Shown here: piece after piece, positions 7,787-16,986 of the stretch | How the letters are laid out: the number at the start of each line of letters is the position of its first letter | Position numbering within the stretch: the first letter of the stretch is position 1 | From: an uncultured Bacteroidia bacterium | GTDB lineage: Bacteria > Bacteroidota > Bacteroidia > Bacteroidales > F082 | Direction of reading: 5' to 3' | Assembly: GCA_902799345.1 (NCBI GenBank) | Contig: CADBZW010000003.1 | Span: forward strand, 1-64,000 | Length of the DNA stretch: 64,000 nucleotides | Notes under the pieces: model-generated | The model's input: only the letters and a program-made list of their open reading frames with translations | The model's database searches: none | Told to the model about the DNA's origin: nothing | Made by a program: the position numbers and the translations under genes

Positions 7787-8650
7787 TCAATCCTGTTGAT
7801 CTTCCAATTTGAAATTGATGGGAATCAAATAAGAGACCCTTACAGCTTCCCCATTTTGCATTCCAGGCTTCCATTTCGGCATGGATTTTACTACACGAAT
7901 GGCTTCCTCATCATAATGTTTATATAATCCTCTTAATACTCTTACATTGGTAATACTACCATCAGGCTCAATGATGAAACCCACAAAGATTTTTCCCACA
8001 GCATCAACTTGATACTTGTTAATCATCTCACCGCATCTCAAGTTTTCTTGAATGTATTTATCTAAAGCCTCTTGACCACCAGGAAACTCAGGCATCTGAT
8101 CGACAATCGCAAAAGGTTCACCTTCGTCTGCTGTATCTTCAATTATCCCTTCTAATGGTTCAAGATATTCACCTATTTCTCCATCAACCTCAACAATGTC
8201 TCCAGGAATCACAAGTTCCACATCGGCTTTGCAAGCAGTTTTCTTTTCATCTGCTTTCATCGTATCCGGCTCCGGTGCCAGCACATCGCCTTCCAACAAA
8301 TAAGCATCACTGGGGATGCTGTCGTTGGAGATACTATCGTTGGGCATCTCGGTGGAATCGGGGATGTAGGGCACATCGCCCTCGAGAGGTTGGGGAATGA
8401 TCCGGTCACACGAAGTGGCGGTAAGCATCGTTCCCACGGCCATTCCAGCGATAACCGCTGCCTTGCCCACCCGTTGCCGTTTTTCCAGTTCGCGCTCCAA
8501 ATAGCGCACTTCGGCCTCGCATTTCGGGCAAGTGCCGCGGCAGTCGCCTTGGTAGGTACATTCCTCAATGACCAACTTAATGTCGTTCTCCGCCGCAATC
8601 TGCTTGCGGATTTCCTTCAGGATCTTGCAGGTTTGTTTGCCTCGTGCCAT
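7787..8650 (-). CDS. TonB-like protein with N-terminal Cys-rich domain (paralogue 1)
   Basis: 287 residues, last gene of a four-paralogue array. Residues 1-57 form a charged domain with Cys31-x5-Cys37-x3-Cys41-x2-Cys44, looking like a zinc ribbon. One hydrophobic segment follows (about 62-78), then a long acidic periplasmic linker. The C-terminus (about 195-287) holds the TonB motif MPEFPGGQEALDKYIQENL, then VGKIFVGFIIEPDGSITNV and MPKWKPGMQNG. TonB C-termini usually pass energy from the inner membrane to outer-membrane transporters. The cytoplasmic Cys domain is not part of classical TonB. SxxTSC after the membrane segment is not treated as a lipobox because the protein starts with a cytoplasmic domain. 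Confidence 0.8.
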   Translation of the reverse strand: MARGKQTCKILKEIRKQIAAENDIKLVIEECTYQGDCRGTCPKCEAEVRYLERELEKRQRVGKAAVIAGMAVGTMLTATSCDRIIPQPLEGDVPYIPDSTEMPNDSISNDSIPSDAYLLEGDVLAPEPDTMKADEKKTACKADVELVIPGDIVEVDGEIGEYLEPLEGIIEDTADEGEPFAIVDQMPEFPGGQEALDKYIQENLRCGEMINKYQVDAVGKIFVGFIIEPDGSITNVRVLRGLYKHYDEEAIRVVKSMPKWKPGMQNGEAVRVSYLIPINFKLEDQQD

Positions 8651-8663
8651 GACTTATAATAGT

Positions 8664-9188
8664 TTATTGTTTTGCTAATTTGAAAGTAACGGGTAAAGTA
8701 TATCTCACACGGACGGCCTTCCCTCTTTGTTTGCCTGGGTACCATTTTGGCATTAGACCAATCACACGAAGTGCTTCTTCATCACAGCCGTAGCCAATGC
8801 CACGAAGCACTTTTGCATCACAAACAGTGCCGTCTCCTTCAATATAAAACTCAACAAACACCTTGCCTTCTATGCCAGCTTCTTTGGCTTCTTGAGGATA
8901 GACCACATTGGTGTCCATCCGCAAACTATCCGACTGCTGCGCCAAAGCCACTTGACTTGCGCCCAGCAAACCTACGGAAAGGCCTGCAACAACCGCTGCC
9001 TTCCCCATCCGCTGCCGTTTTTCCAATTCGCGTTCCAGATAGCGCACCTCGGCTTCGCATTTCGGGCAGGTGCCGAGGCAGTCGCCTTGGTAGGTACATT
9101 CCTCGATGACCAACTTAATGTCGTTCTCCGCCGCAATTTGCTTGCGGATCTCCTTCAGGATCTTGCAGGTTTGTTTGCCTCTTGCCAT
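8664..9188 (-). CDS. TonB-like protein with N-terminal Cys-rich domain (paralogue 2)
   Basis: 174 residues, the shortest paralogue. The N-terminal 57 residues are almost identical to its neighbours, with the same four-Cys pattern, followed by a membrane segment (about 62-82, VAGLSVGLLGASQVALA). After a very short linker comes the TonB-like core NVVYPQEAKEAGIEGKVFVEF and LMPKWYPGKQRGKAV. It lacks the MPxFPGG segment that precedes this core in typical TonB-like proteins. It starts 11 nt after paralogue 3. Confidence 0.78.
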   Translation of the reverse strand: MARGKQTCKILKEIRKQIAAENDIKLVIEECTYQGDCLGTCPKCEAEVRYLERELEKRQRMGKAAVVAGLSVGLLGASQVALAQQSDSLRMDTNVVYPQEAKEAGIEGKVFVEFYIEGDGTVCDAKVLRGIGYGCDEEALRVIGLMPKWYPGKQRGKAVRVRYTLPVTFKLAKQ

Positions 9189-9199
9189 AGCTTTATTCC

Positions 9200-9812
9200 T
9201 TATTTGGATAATTTGAAATTGACGGGCAATGTATATCTCACACGGACGGCCTTCCCTCTTTGCTTACCTGGGCTCCATTTTGGCATTAGACCAATCACAC
9301 GAAGTGCTTCTTCATCACAGCCATAGCCTAAACCACGGAGCACCTTTGCATCACAAACAGTGCCGTCTCCTTCAATATAAAACTCAACAAACACCTTGCC
9401 TTCTATGCCAGCTTCTTTGGCTTCTTGAGGATAGACCACATTGGAATTCAAACAGCTTTTGTTCGCCTCCAGGAAAACCTGGCATTTCTTCCACCATCCC
9501 ATATATCTCTACATCTTCCGCCGCTTTTTCGATTGTATCCATTTTCAATGTATCCGGTGTCTGCGCCAAAGCCACTTGACTTGCGCCCAGCAAACCTACG
9601 GAAAGTCCAGCCACGACTGCGGCTTTCCCCACCCGTTGCCGTTTTTCCAGCTCGCGCTCCAAATAGCGAACCTCTGCTTCGCATTTTGGGCAAGTGCCGA
9701 GGCAGTCGCCTTGATAGGTACATTCCTCGATGACCAAATTAATATCATTCTCCGCCGCAATCTGCTTGCGGATTTCCTTCAGGATCTTGCAGGTTTGTTT
9801 GCCTCTTGCCAT
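9200..9812 (-). pseudogene. TonB-like paralogue 3, frameshifted
   Basis: The N-terminal frame (start MARGKQ at 9812) runs through the four-Cys domain, the membrane segment and MVEEMPGFPGGEQKLFEF, then leaves frame near 9448. The TonB core resumes one frame away at SNVVYPQEAKEAGIEGKVF and ends at 9200. Total length is 3n+1, so an indel of one base, or a short deletion, separates the halves. It could be real loss of function or a sequence error. An upstream start at 9833 lies within the spacer to paralogue 4. Confidence 0.75.
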
Positions 9813-9833
9813 GGTACTATTTGTTTTGGTCAA

Positions 9834-10673
9834 TCATTGGTCTTTTGGCGAAGGAGCCATCACCTCGCCTTCTAGGGGTTCTTCAATCCACAAATCATCT
9901 ACTGTGGCTGGTTTCAAGGGAAATTGAATCGTCAAAGTGCAGTCGCTGTTCACTCGCTTCATCTCACCACTTTGCAACACGTAGTAAGCACTTTCCCAAG
10001 TATAAGCGTTCATGGCATCCACCACGGGGAAATCAATCTCGGGATCAATGCTTTTTTTGACAATAACCATCGATGCCTTGCCATTGGTATTCACATTGAA
10101 CGACAGTTTCATCTCACCCTTAAGTTTGGTAGCCTTCTCGCCCAAATTGTAAGAGATGAATGCCAGAAGCTTTTCCTGCCCGCCCTTGGCAACGGGTGCA
10201 TAGAAAGCCTTGGCCTCTTTCTTCATTTGGTCGAACTCAAAATCCTTGACCTCAAAGCCCAACACTCCAAGGTCAGCCATAGAAAAGCGAAATTGCTTCT
10301 TGATTTCAGGATTATTTGACAGCTCCACATAATACAACTGAGGCTCCATTGGCATTATACCCATCAAAGGTTCGGTTATGACTTCGGTCTCGCTCGCATC
10401 GAGCGTGTCGGCGACAGGCGTTTGTGCCATCGCCACAGGAGCAGCACCCAGCAAACCGACGGAGAGCCCGGCCACCATGGCCGCCTTGCCCACCCGTTGC
10501 CGTTTTTCCAGCTCGCGCTCCAAATAGCGAACCTCTGCCTCGCATTTTGGGCAGGTGCCTTTGCAGTCGCCTTGGTAGGTACATTCCTCGATGACCAACT
10601 TGATGTCGTTCTCCGCCGCAATCTGCTTGCGGATTTCTTTTAGGATCTTGCAGGTTTGTTTGCCTCTTGCCAT
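9834..10673 (-). CDS. TonB-like protein with N-terminal Cys-rich domain (paralogue 4)
   Basis: 279 residues and first gene of the array, with a -7 box about 30 nt upstream. It has the same N-terminal domain (Cys31, Cys37, Cys41, Cys44) and membrane segment (about 62-83). The periplasmic part differs: it has KLKGEMKLSFNVNTNGKASM and a TonB-like ending lacking the MPKW motif, so its partner is probably different. The acidic tail (EEPLEGEVMAPSPKDQ) resembles linker pieces of paralogue 1, suggesting shuffling between copies. Confidence 0.72.
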   Translation of the reverse strand: MARGKQTCKILKEIRKQIAAENDIKLVIEECTYQGDCKGTCPKCEAEVRYLERELEKRQRVGKAAMVAGLSVGLLGAAPVAMAQTPVADTLDASETEVITEPLMGIMPMEPQLYYVELSNNPEIKKQFRFSMADLGVLGFEVKDFEFDQMKKEAKAFYAPVAKGGQEKLLAFISYNLGEKATKLKGEMKLSFNVNTNGKASMVIVKKSIDPEIDFPVVDAMNAYTWESAYYVLQSGEMKRVNSDCTLTIQFPLKPATVDDLWIEEPLEGEVMAPSPKDQ

Positions 10674-10700
10674 GTTATTCGTTTTTTTATATTAACGCCA

Positions 10701-10708
10701 CAAAATTA
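10701..10708 (-). promoter_or_regulatory. -7 box for the TonB-like array (minus strand TAATTTTG)
   Basis: Exact TAnnTTTG, 28 nt before the first paralogue. All four genes follow with gaps of 9-21 nt, consistent with one transcript. Confidence 0.6.
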
Positions 10709-10972
10709 CAATTTATTTTGAGAAAAAGTAGTTTGAAATGAATTTTCTTTTTGAACCGCCGTGCATAGATTCCCTCTCCCGCACTTGCCTGCGTTGGAAT
10801 GACATGCACGGCTGACTGGAAATCGAAGATTAGCTACGCTGAATGCGGAGCATTTCGACGTAGTCAATGACGCGAAGCGGCAACCTCCTACCTCCTACCT
10901 CCTACCTCAAAACCTCCAACCTAACCAATTCTCAATTCTCAATTCCCCTCATTCTTCATTCCTCATTCAACC
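10709..10972. repeat. Spacer with REP-like repeat R5 and short tandem repeats
   Basis: 10757-10815 is a diverged copy of family A (CATAGATTCCCTC, GCGTTGGAATGACATG). 10885-10912 is a run of CTACCTC units. 10925-10970 repeats TTCTCAA and TTCATTCCTC words. No gene is seen. Confidence 0.6.
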
Positions 10973-11581
10973 TCACCTTATTATATATCGGAATTCGTCA
11001 AATCGCGTCACACCCATGGCCTTAAGCCGTTCCATGCTTTTCGCCACGTCCTCATCGGTATTGAACTCAGGGATATGCGGCACACGCACCAGGATACGAT
11101 TGGGGTAGCCATGTTGCAATAGCCATTGCAGGTTACTGATCACCAAATCGTTTTCCTTGCCCGTATAAGCCTTGTAGATTTCAGGATTCATGTCCTTGAT
11201 GTCGATGATGTAGCCATCCAAAACCACGTCGAGGGCCTGCACGTTCTCGAAAGGCACGTTGAGGCTGGTCTCGGCCAAGAGTTGCCATTGCGGACCACAA
11301 AGCTCCCGAAACTGCTTGATGAACTCCACCTGCAGCAATGGCTCTCCCCCGCCAAAGGTGACGCCGCCATGCGTGGCCAAGAAATACAGCTGGTCAATCC
11401 TCACCTCCTCGAAGAGCAAATCCGGGGTGTAGTGGCGGCCTTTGGCTTCATCCCAACAGGTCTTGTTGAGGCAATACACGCAGCGCAAAGGGCATCCGCT
11501 AAACGCCACCAAGGTGGTGACGCCCTCGCCGTCCGTCGTCAAGCGATGGCGGCTGACGCCGAAGATCCTTGCCGTAGTCAT
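10973..11581 (-). CDS. Radical SAM activating enzyme (PflA/NrdG-like)
   Basis: 202 residues. Radical-SAM triad CPLRCVYC (Cys30, Cys34, Cys37); GGVTFGGGEPLLQ is the SAM-binding glycine motif of glycyl-radical-enzyme activases; KDMNPEIYKAYTG follows. No ferredoxin insert is present, so it is shorter than many PflA-type enzymes. No glycyl-radical enzyme lies nearby, so its target is unknown. Its start overlaps the stop of the barrel gene by 4 nt (11578-11581), implying coupled translation. Confidence 0.82.
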   Translation of the reverse strand: MTTARIFGVSRHRLTTDGEGVTTLVAFSGCPLRCVYCLNKTCWDEAKGRHYTPDLLFEEVRIDQLYFLATHGGVTFGGGEPLLQVEFIKQFRELCGPQWQLLAETSLNVPFENVQALDVVLDGYIIDIKDMNPEIYKAYTGKENDLVISNLQWLLQHGYPNRILVRVPHIPEFNTDEDVAKSMERLKAMGVTRFDEFRYIIR

Positions 11582-13017
11582 TCCAGATATTCAGGTGTCC
11601 CCGATTCGTCGATGAAACGTCTTTCAGGCATCCAGAGGTTGAAGACAATACCCACCTGCGCATTGATGCTGCTTGAGTTCAAAGGCTTGAAAAAGCCTAT
11701 CAAATTATTGGTAGTCAAGTAGACGTTGCACGTCGCCATCATCCACGAGAAGCCCAACCCGATGTTGTCGTAGCTATGTGGCATCATCGTATAGGTGGCG
11801 CACACGTTGACGTTATTCCAGAACGAGCCACAATAGGCCAAGGTGAGGGCGGGACGGAAGCCGCTGCCCATGAAACGGCCTTGCGCCTGAATGCTGAAGC
11901 GGTTGCAGGGTGTCACGTCATAGTTGGCCCTCAGCAAGAGATTGGTGTTCAACATGGTGTTGTATTTGCCCATCTGGCCAAACTCCAGCGGGAAATAGAG
12001 CTTCAACGAATCCAAGAACTTCTCGCGATAGTCTTCGTCGTTGGTGATGAGTTGCAGCTGGTCGACGCCGATGCCGTTATACAAGAAGTCGCCGTGGTCG
12101 TAGAACTGGCCCGCATCGTTGATGTTGCTCGTCAAGTCGAAATTGTTGAGACGCCAATGGATGAAACCCAAGTCGGTGACGGCTGCCACGGCGCTGAACT
12201 GCTCGTTGAAACGGTATTCGGCGGCCAAGTCGACACCGAAACCGGGATTCTTGAACAGGTCGAGCACCCTGAAGTAGCCCTGTGTGGCGGGATAGCCCGA
12301 TTCATCGATATAGAACACACTCGGCAGCGAAGCCTTCATGGCGATATGTTCCCTGATGCGCAACGCGTAGGAATCGGCATCGGTGGTGAGCTGAGCGTTG
12401 AAGACATCGGTGGTCACGTTAGCCGCGCCGAAGAGCAGCTTGCCCCGCCATCCCAACGACAGCTTTTCGGTGACATTTATCTGATAGCCCACTGCCAGCT
12501 CCTGATAGCCTGTCACGTTAAGGCTCATGTCGACCACGGCAGGGTTGCCCTCACCGACGAAGGCGCCATTGCCATAACCTAACAGTTTAAACAGCCCGTC
12601 GTTGAGCCTTGCGTCGCCCTGCGTCTTCACGCCCCAGTTGATGGTGAGGAGGCCGTGCTTGGTGCGGCGGAACAAGGTAAAGAGGTCGACACTGGCATTA
12701 AAGCCCAGATAGTTGTCCTTCTTCACGCTGTTGGCGAATTGTCGCAGGTTGATCAATGCGGGACGTCCTTGCTCGTCAAATTCAAAGAGGTTGTCGTAAC
12801 GCAGCGAGGTGTTTTGCATGCCCAAGTTGAAGTTGCCGATGAGGATCGACATGACACTCTCGTAAGGCAAGTCGGTGGCAGGATTGGCGTTGATCTGATA
12901 GGGGTTGAAACGCATGAAATCGACGGGCGACACGTTTTGCGCCTCGGCCGCCCCCACAACCCATGCCAATGCGATAGCTAGGAGAACCTTATGTAGCTTT
13001 TTCATCATCATTCTCAA
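11578..13017 (-). CDS. DUF5723-type outer-membrane beta-barrel protein
   Basis: 479 residues. N-terminal signal peptide (about 1-26, ending AEA-QN). The opening NVSPVDFMRFNPYQINANPATDLPY and a series of alternating amphipathic strands with aromatic ends fit the DUF5723 family of Bacteroidota outer-membrane proteins. Function unknown. It sits in a three-gene overlapping run: lipoprotein (upstream, 4-nt overlap), barrel, radical-SAM enzyme. The lipoprotein neighbour could be a surface partner (inference). Confidence 0.75.
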   Translation of the reverse strand: MRMMMKKLHKVLLAIALAWVVGAAEAQNVSPVDFMRFNPYQINANPATDLPYESVMSILIGNFNLGMQNTSLRYDNLFEFDEQGRPALINLRQFANSVKKDNYLGFNASVDLFTLFRRTKHGLLTINWGVKTQGDARLNDGLFKLLGYGNGAFVGEGNPAVVDMSLNVTGYQELAVGYQINVTEKLSLGWRGKLLFGAANVTTDVFNAQLTTDADSYALRIREHIAMKASLPSVFYIDESGYPATQGYFRVLDLFKNPGFGVDLAAEYRFNEQFSAVAAVTDLGFIHWRLNNFDLTSNINDAGQFYDHGDFLYNGIGVDQLQLITNDEDYREKFLDSLKLYFPLEFGQMGKYNTMLNTNLLLRANYDVTPCNRFSIQAQGRFMGSGFRPALTLAYCGSFWNNVNVCATYTMMPHSYDNIGLGFSWMMATCNVYLTTNNLIGFFKPLNSSSINAQVGIVFNLWMPERRFIDESGTPEYLE

Positions 13018-14537
13018 TTAAATTCAACATTGTCGTAATACTTCGCCCTAACCTTAAGGTACATGTCAAGTTTTTGGTTGACGTTCAGCTTCACGTTGTT
13101 GCCATCCGAATCCAGCCAATATGCCATGATGATGCGGTCGGAGTGCATCACGTTTTCGAGACGGCGCTCGTCGACGACCAGCGACACGTCGGTGGTCGTA
13201 GGACGGCCGTCCAACGAGGCCCGTATCACGGCACCTTCATCGAGCAATGTATCCGTAATCCTTTCGCTTTCCGAGTCGTATGCGTAGAAGCTCGCCTTTA
13301 GGTTCAGCGGCAAGGTGGAGATGAAAGTCAAGTCCATCGTCAGCTCCTCAATCATGTCGGGCAGCTCAAGGTTGGAGAGGTCCATTTTGGTCGTGTCGAG
13401 GTAGGCGATGTCGTCCACGGTGAAAGAGAACGGAATCTCCACGTCGACTTCAGTGTCGATGCGGGAGGTGTCGACCACGGTCACCAACTCTGAGAAGCCC
13501 TCTGGGTTGACGATGAAGGTAGAAGTCGAAAACGCCCTACCGCCTGCCACGTTGACCGCGCCGTTGACCCTTTGGTTGAACACCTCGGCGAACTGCGGCT
13601 GTGGCGGCATGTTGACCACCAACGGAAGGGGGTCAAGGATAGACACCGGTGCCTGGCCCTCATTGAAAAGCATGGCTGTGTCCACGACAAGCATGGCGCC
13701 CAACGTGAAGGTGTTGCGTTCCTTGACGCTGATTCTGACGCCTTCCACCTCCAGCATGCCCGACAGGTTGTCGGGGAAAAGCGTGAAGACCGAGTCGATA
13801 CAGTTTCGGGTTTCGTAAGCATCCACGTAGCCGTACATCTCCCGGAAGGCGAGGTCCTCGCCTGTAGCCTCAACGTCGACATACAACTCAGGGTCAGTGG
13901 TGCCCTGCACGTTGAGCCGCAGCTCGAAGTTGAAGTCCAACGTGTTGGGTTCGTCGGTGACGAGCATCACGTCTTCGAGGGTGAAGCCAAAGGCGTTGTT
14001 GTGGACAGGGACGTCCAGCTCGAAGTCGCATCCCATCGCGTCTTTGATGTTGGACGAGCGAAGCACCACATGCTGCACGTTGCCGACATTCGACTCCACC
14101 TTGAAATGCAGGTGGCCCGACTTCATCTGCGCACGCAACACATGTACATCGTCCGACTCAAAGGTGATCGTATGCCCAAAGCTCACCACGGTGTCCACTG
14201 AGTGGAATGGTGTGAATGGAAAAGGATTATCGAAGCTGTAGTGCCCATGGAAATTCACGTCCTTGAATTTCAGCAGTTCCATCCCGCTGATGGCCGTGAT
14301 GCTGTCGTATTTGAAGCTAAACCACATGTCGCCGTCCTCGGTCCAGCTGACCTGGTCGGCCACCTCAAAGCGTTCCATCAGGTCCATCACGGTGAACGAC
14401 TGTGAACTCACGGGCAGCAGCAGCTCGCCCTCGGCGACGACGCCATGCACGTTGCTCACGTCGTAATGGTCTTTCTTGCAGGAGGCAAGAAGGGTCACAA
14501 CAAGCAGGACAGGTAAAATAATCTTACAGTTTTTCAT
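13014..14537 (-). CDS. Hypothetical lipoprotein with repeated beta-rich domains
   Basis: 507 residues from MKNCKIILPVLL. A start further upstream (14600) would translate part of the family-B repeat. Lipoprotein signal ending LLASC puts the lipidated Cys at residue 20. The rest is beta-rich with repeated FxLxDVxL-type segments and many Asp/Thr; no named family is recognised. The upstream stretch holds a family-B repeat. It overlaps the barrel gene by 4 nt. Confidence 0.65.
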   Translation of the reverse strand: MKNCKIILPVLLVVTLLASCKKDHYDVSNVHGVVAEGELLLPVSSQSFTVMDLMERFEVADQVSWTEDGDMWFSFKYDSITAISGMELLKFKDVNFHGHYSFDNPFPFTPFHSVDTVVSFGHTITFESDDVHVLRAQMKSGHLHFKVESNVGNVQHVVLRSSNIKDAMGCDFELDVPVHNNAFGFTLEDVMLVTDEPNTLDFNFELRLNVQGTTDPELYVDVEATGEDLAFREMYGYVDAYETRNCIDSVFTLFPDNLSGMLEVEGVRISVKERNTFTLGAMLVVDTAMLFNEGQAPVSILDPLPLVVNMPPQPQFAEVFNQRVNGAVNVAGGRAFSTSTFIVNPEGFSELVTVVDTSRIDTEVDVEIPFSFTVDDIAYLDTTKMDLSNLELPDMIEELTMDLTFISTLPLNLKASFYAYDSESERITDTLLDEGAVIRASLDGRPTTTDVSLVVDERRLENVMHSDRIIMAYWLDSDGNNVKLNVNQKLDMYLKVRAKYYDNVEFN

Positions 14538-14574
14538 GACATTGCCATTCTTTATTGATCGTTTTCCTTTTCTC

Positions 14575-14605
14575 AGGAGATTGCGGGTCGGAGCCCGCAA
14601 TGACT
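14575..14605. repeat. Family-B palindromic repeat
   Basis: CAGGAGATTGCGGGTC then GAGCCCGCAATGAC. It lies between hutI and the lipoprotein gene. Confidence 0.6.
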
Positions 14606-14617
14606 GCCTAGAGAAGG

Positions 14618-15859
14618 TTAAACAAATTTTCCGTTAAGAATCATCTTGGCCACTTTGTTGGCACCATAGTAATACGGCATAAACTCAAGCTGCGTCATCG
14701 GCTGGGTGATGATGAGGTTGGCGAGCTTGCCCTTGGTGATGCTGCCCACTTGGTCGCTCACGCCCATGGCGTAGGCGGTGTTCAAAGTGGTGGCGTTCAA
14801 GGCCTCTTCGGGCGTCAGGCGATAGCGGATGCAGGCCATCGAGAGGATGAGCTGCATGTTGCCCGACGGCGAGGTGCCGGGGTTGAAGTCGGAGGCCATG
14901 GCCACGGGCAGACCTGCGTCAATCATCTTACGAGCCGGCGAGAGCGGCAGGTTGAGGAAGAAGGCGCAGCCCGGCAGCACGGTCGGCATGGTCTCGGTGT
15001 CTTTCAGACATTCTATCTCGGCGTCGCCCATCTGTTCGAGGTGGTCGACGGAGATGGCGCCATACTTCACGCCCACCTGCACGCCGCCCGAGATGGCCAT
15101 CTCGTTGGCATGGATCTTCGGCCTCATGCCGTATTTGATGCCTGCCATGAGGATGCGTTCGGTGTCTTCGCAGGTGAAGAAGCCCTGGTCGCAGAACACG
15201 TCGATGAAGTCGGCGAGGTCTTCGGCAGCCACGAGCGGTATCATCTCGTTGATGACCAAATCGACATAGTCTTCTTGGTGGCCACGGTATTCCATCGGGA
15301 TGCCGTGCGCGCCGAGGAAGTTCGACTTGATGACGAGGGGCGAGTTCTCCTTGAGGCGACGGATGACGCGCAGGAGCTTCAGCTCACTCTCGGTGGTGAG
15401 GCCATAGCCGCTCTTGATTTCGATGGCGCCGGTGCCCATGCGCATCACCTCGTCGAGGCGTTGCTGGGCCATGTCGTAGAGTTCGTCCTCCGATGCCGCC
15501 GCCGTCGCCTTGGCCGAGTTGAGGATGCCTCCTCCCCTCTTGGCGATCTCCTCGTAGCTGAGGCCTCGGATCTTGTCGACAAACTCCAGCTCGCGCGAGT
15601 TGGCATACACCAGATGGGTGTGCGAGTCGCAGAAGGCGGGCATCACCACGCTGCCTTGCACGTCGTGGATACGGTGGTTTTCAGCGAGGTACTGACGGCA
15701 GGCTTCCGAGTCCATCGGCCCGTAGTCGGCGATTTTCTTACCTTTAATTAGAAGGAAGGCGTTCTTGATCCTTCCCGTTTCGGCCATTTCTTTGCCGCGC
15801 TTCATCGTCAGGCCTTTTTCTTCGATGCCGACGAGCTCTTTGATATTGACAATAAGCAT
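14618..15859 (-). CDS. hutI: Imidazolonepropionase
   Basis: 413 residues. Hydrolyses imidazolonepropionate to formiminoglutamate, the substrate of the ftcD product. Amidohydrolase fold: metal motif CDSHTHLVYANSR, GAIEIKSGYGL, GAHGIP, IHANEMA and SVDHLEQMG. Full length. Single gene with its own -7 box, divergent from the thioredoxin-like gene. hutH and hutU are not in the window. Confidence 0.96.
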   Translation of the reverse strand: MLIVNIKELVGIEEKGLTMKRGKEMAETGRIKNAFLLIKGKKIADYGPMDSEACRQYLAENHRIHDVQGSVVMPAFCDSHTHLVYANSRELEFVDKIRGLSYEEIAKRGGGILNSAKATAAASEDELYDMAQQRLDEVMRMGTGAIEIKSGYGLTTESELKLLRVIRRLKENSPLVIKSNFLGAHGIPMEYRGHQEDYVDLVINEMIPLVAAEDLADFIDVFCDQGFFTCEDTERILMAGIKYGMRPKIHANEMAISGGVQVGVKYGAISVDHLEQMGDAEIECLKDTETMPTVLPGCAFFLNLPLSPARKMIDAGLPVAMASDFNPGTSPSGNMQLILSMACIRYRLTPEEALNATTLNTAYAMGVSDQVGSITKGKLANLIITQPMTQLEFMPYYYGANKVAKMILNGKFV

Positions 15860-15878
15860 AGTTTCAAGAAATTTTGGG

Positions 15879-15925
15879 CAAAATTAAAGAAAAAAGGCCA
15901 TCTAGCATGATTTTTGTTATTTTTG
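15879..15925. promoter_or_regulatory. Divergent promoters: hutI and thioredoxin-like gene
   Basis: Minus-strand TAATTTTG at 15879-15886 faces hutI. Plus-strand TATTTTTG at 15918-15925 lies 21 nt before the ATG at 15947. Both match TAnnTTTG exactly. Confidence 0.6.
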
Positions 15926-15946
15926 TCCCCGAAAAATCGAAACACA

Positions 15947-16384
15947 ATGAAAAAGGCCATCCTCATCGCCCTGGTCATGATGGTTACTGCCATGACCGCC
16001 AATGCACAAGAAAAGAAAACCGAGTCGAAAGTCAAGCACCTGACATACAATGAATTCCTGAAGAAGGTTTGGGACTTTGAGAGAAACCCGACCACCTTTG
16101 AATACAAGGGCAAGCTGCCCGCCGTCATCGACTTCTATGCCGACTGGTGCGGTCCTTGCCGCCGCGTGGCGCCCATCATGGAAAAGATGGCAGAGGACTA
16201 TGAGGGCCGGCTTCTCGTTTACAAAGTCAACGTGGACCAAGAAAAAGGCCTCGCCGCCGTCTTCCAGGCGAAAAGCATCCCCATGGTGCTCTTCATCCCA
16301 GTGAAAGGGATGCCTTACAAACAGGTCGGAGCCATGCAGGAGCAAAACTACAAGGAAGTCGTCGAGGAACATTTGCTCAAATGA
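15947..16384 (+). CDS. Secreted thioredoxin-like protein
   Basis: 145 residues from the second Met of the frame, chosen because it opens a signal peptide (MKKAILIALVMMVTAMTANA-Q). Active site WCGPC at 67-71, then the thioredoxin features YKVNVDQEKGLAAVFQAKSIPMVLF with the cis-Pro loop. Expected to be periplasmic; reductase or oxidase direction cannot be told. Its stop overlaps the next gene by 4 nt. Confidence 0.88.
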   Translation: MKKAILIALVMMVTAMTANAQEKKTESKVKHLTYNEFLKKVWDFERNPTTFEYKGKLPAVIDFYADWCGPCRRVAPIMEKMAEDYEGRLLVYKVNVDQEKGLAAVFQAKSIPMVLFIPVKGMPYKQVGAMQEQNYKEVVEEHLLK

Positions 16385-16986
16385 CACTCTTCACCACAGC
16401 CTATTTCCCAAGCATCAGTTACATGGCTCGTTTTCTCGCTGAGGACGAGCCTTTTATTGAAGTGTGGGAGACCTACCACAAGCAGACCTACCGCAACCGC
16501 TGCCGCGTGATGACGGCCAACGGCGTGGAGAGTCTCAGCGTGCCCGTCGTGAAGGTCAACGGCAACCACACCATGACCAAGGACATGGTCATCAGCCCCG
16601 TCGAGCCGTGGCAGCACATCCACAGCCGCTGCCTGGAGTCGGCTTACAAGGCGGCACCTTATTTCGATCATTACTACGACTATCTGAGGCCCATCTTTGA
16701 AGGCCATTTCGAGCGTCTCATCGACTTGAACGACGCGGCCTTGCAGGCGGTGCTGAAGATGCTGAAGGTCAAAAAAGAGATTGTACACACAACGGATTAC
16801 GTGCGCGAAGCTGAAAACGACCTGCGAGAGGCGTTCAGCCCGAAAAAGGCTAATGAAAACTATGTTTTCCCAGAGTATTACCAAGTTTTCGGCACCAAGT
16901 TCCCTTTTGCACCTGATTTGAGTGTGTTGGATTTGATTTTCAATGAAGGACCAGAGGCGGCGGCTTACCTAAAGCAAAAATTTTGA
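16381..16986 (+). CDS. WbqC family protein
   Basis: 201 residues. FTTAYFPSISYMARFL, HKQTYRNRCRVMTANG, LSVPVVK and PWQHIHSRCLESAYKAAPYF are typical of the WbqC-like family, found in O-antigen/polysaccharide clusters and of uncertain enzymology. No signal peptide. Translationally coupled to the thioredoxin-like gene. Its 3' end overlaps the convergent HipA-like gene by 18 nt. Confidence 0.85.
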   Translation: MTLFTTAYFPSISYMARFLAEDEPFIEVWETYHKQTYRNRCRVMTANGVESLSVPVVKVNGNHTMTKDMVISPVEPWQHIHSRCLESAYKAAPYFDHYYDYLRPIFEGHFERLIDLNDAALQAVLKMLKVKKEIVHTTDYVREAENDLREAFSPKKANENYVFPEYYQVFGTKFPFAPDLSVLDLIFNEGPEAAAYLKQKF

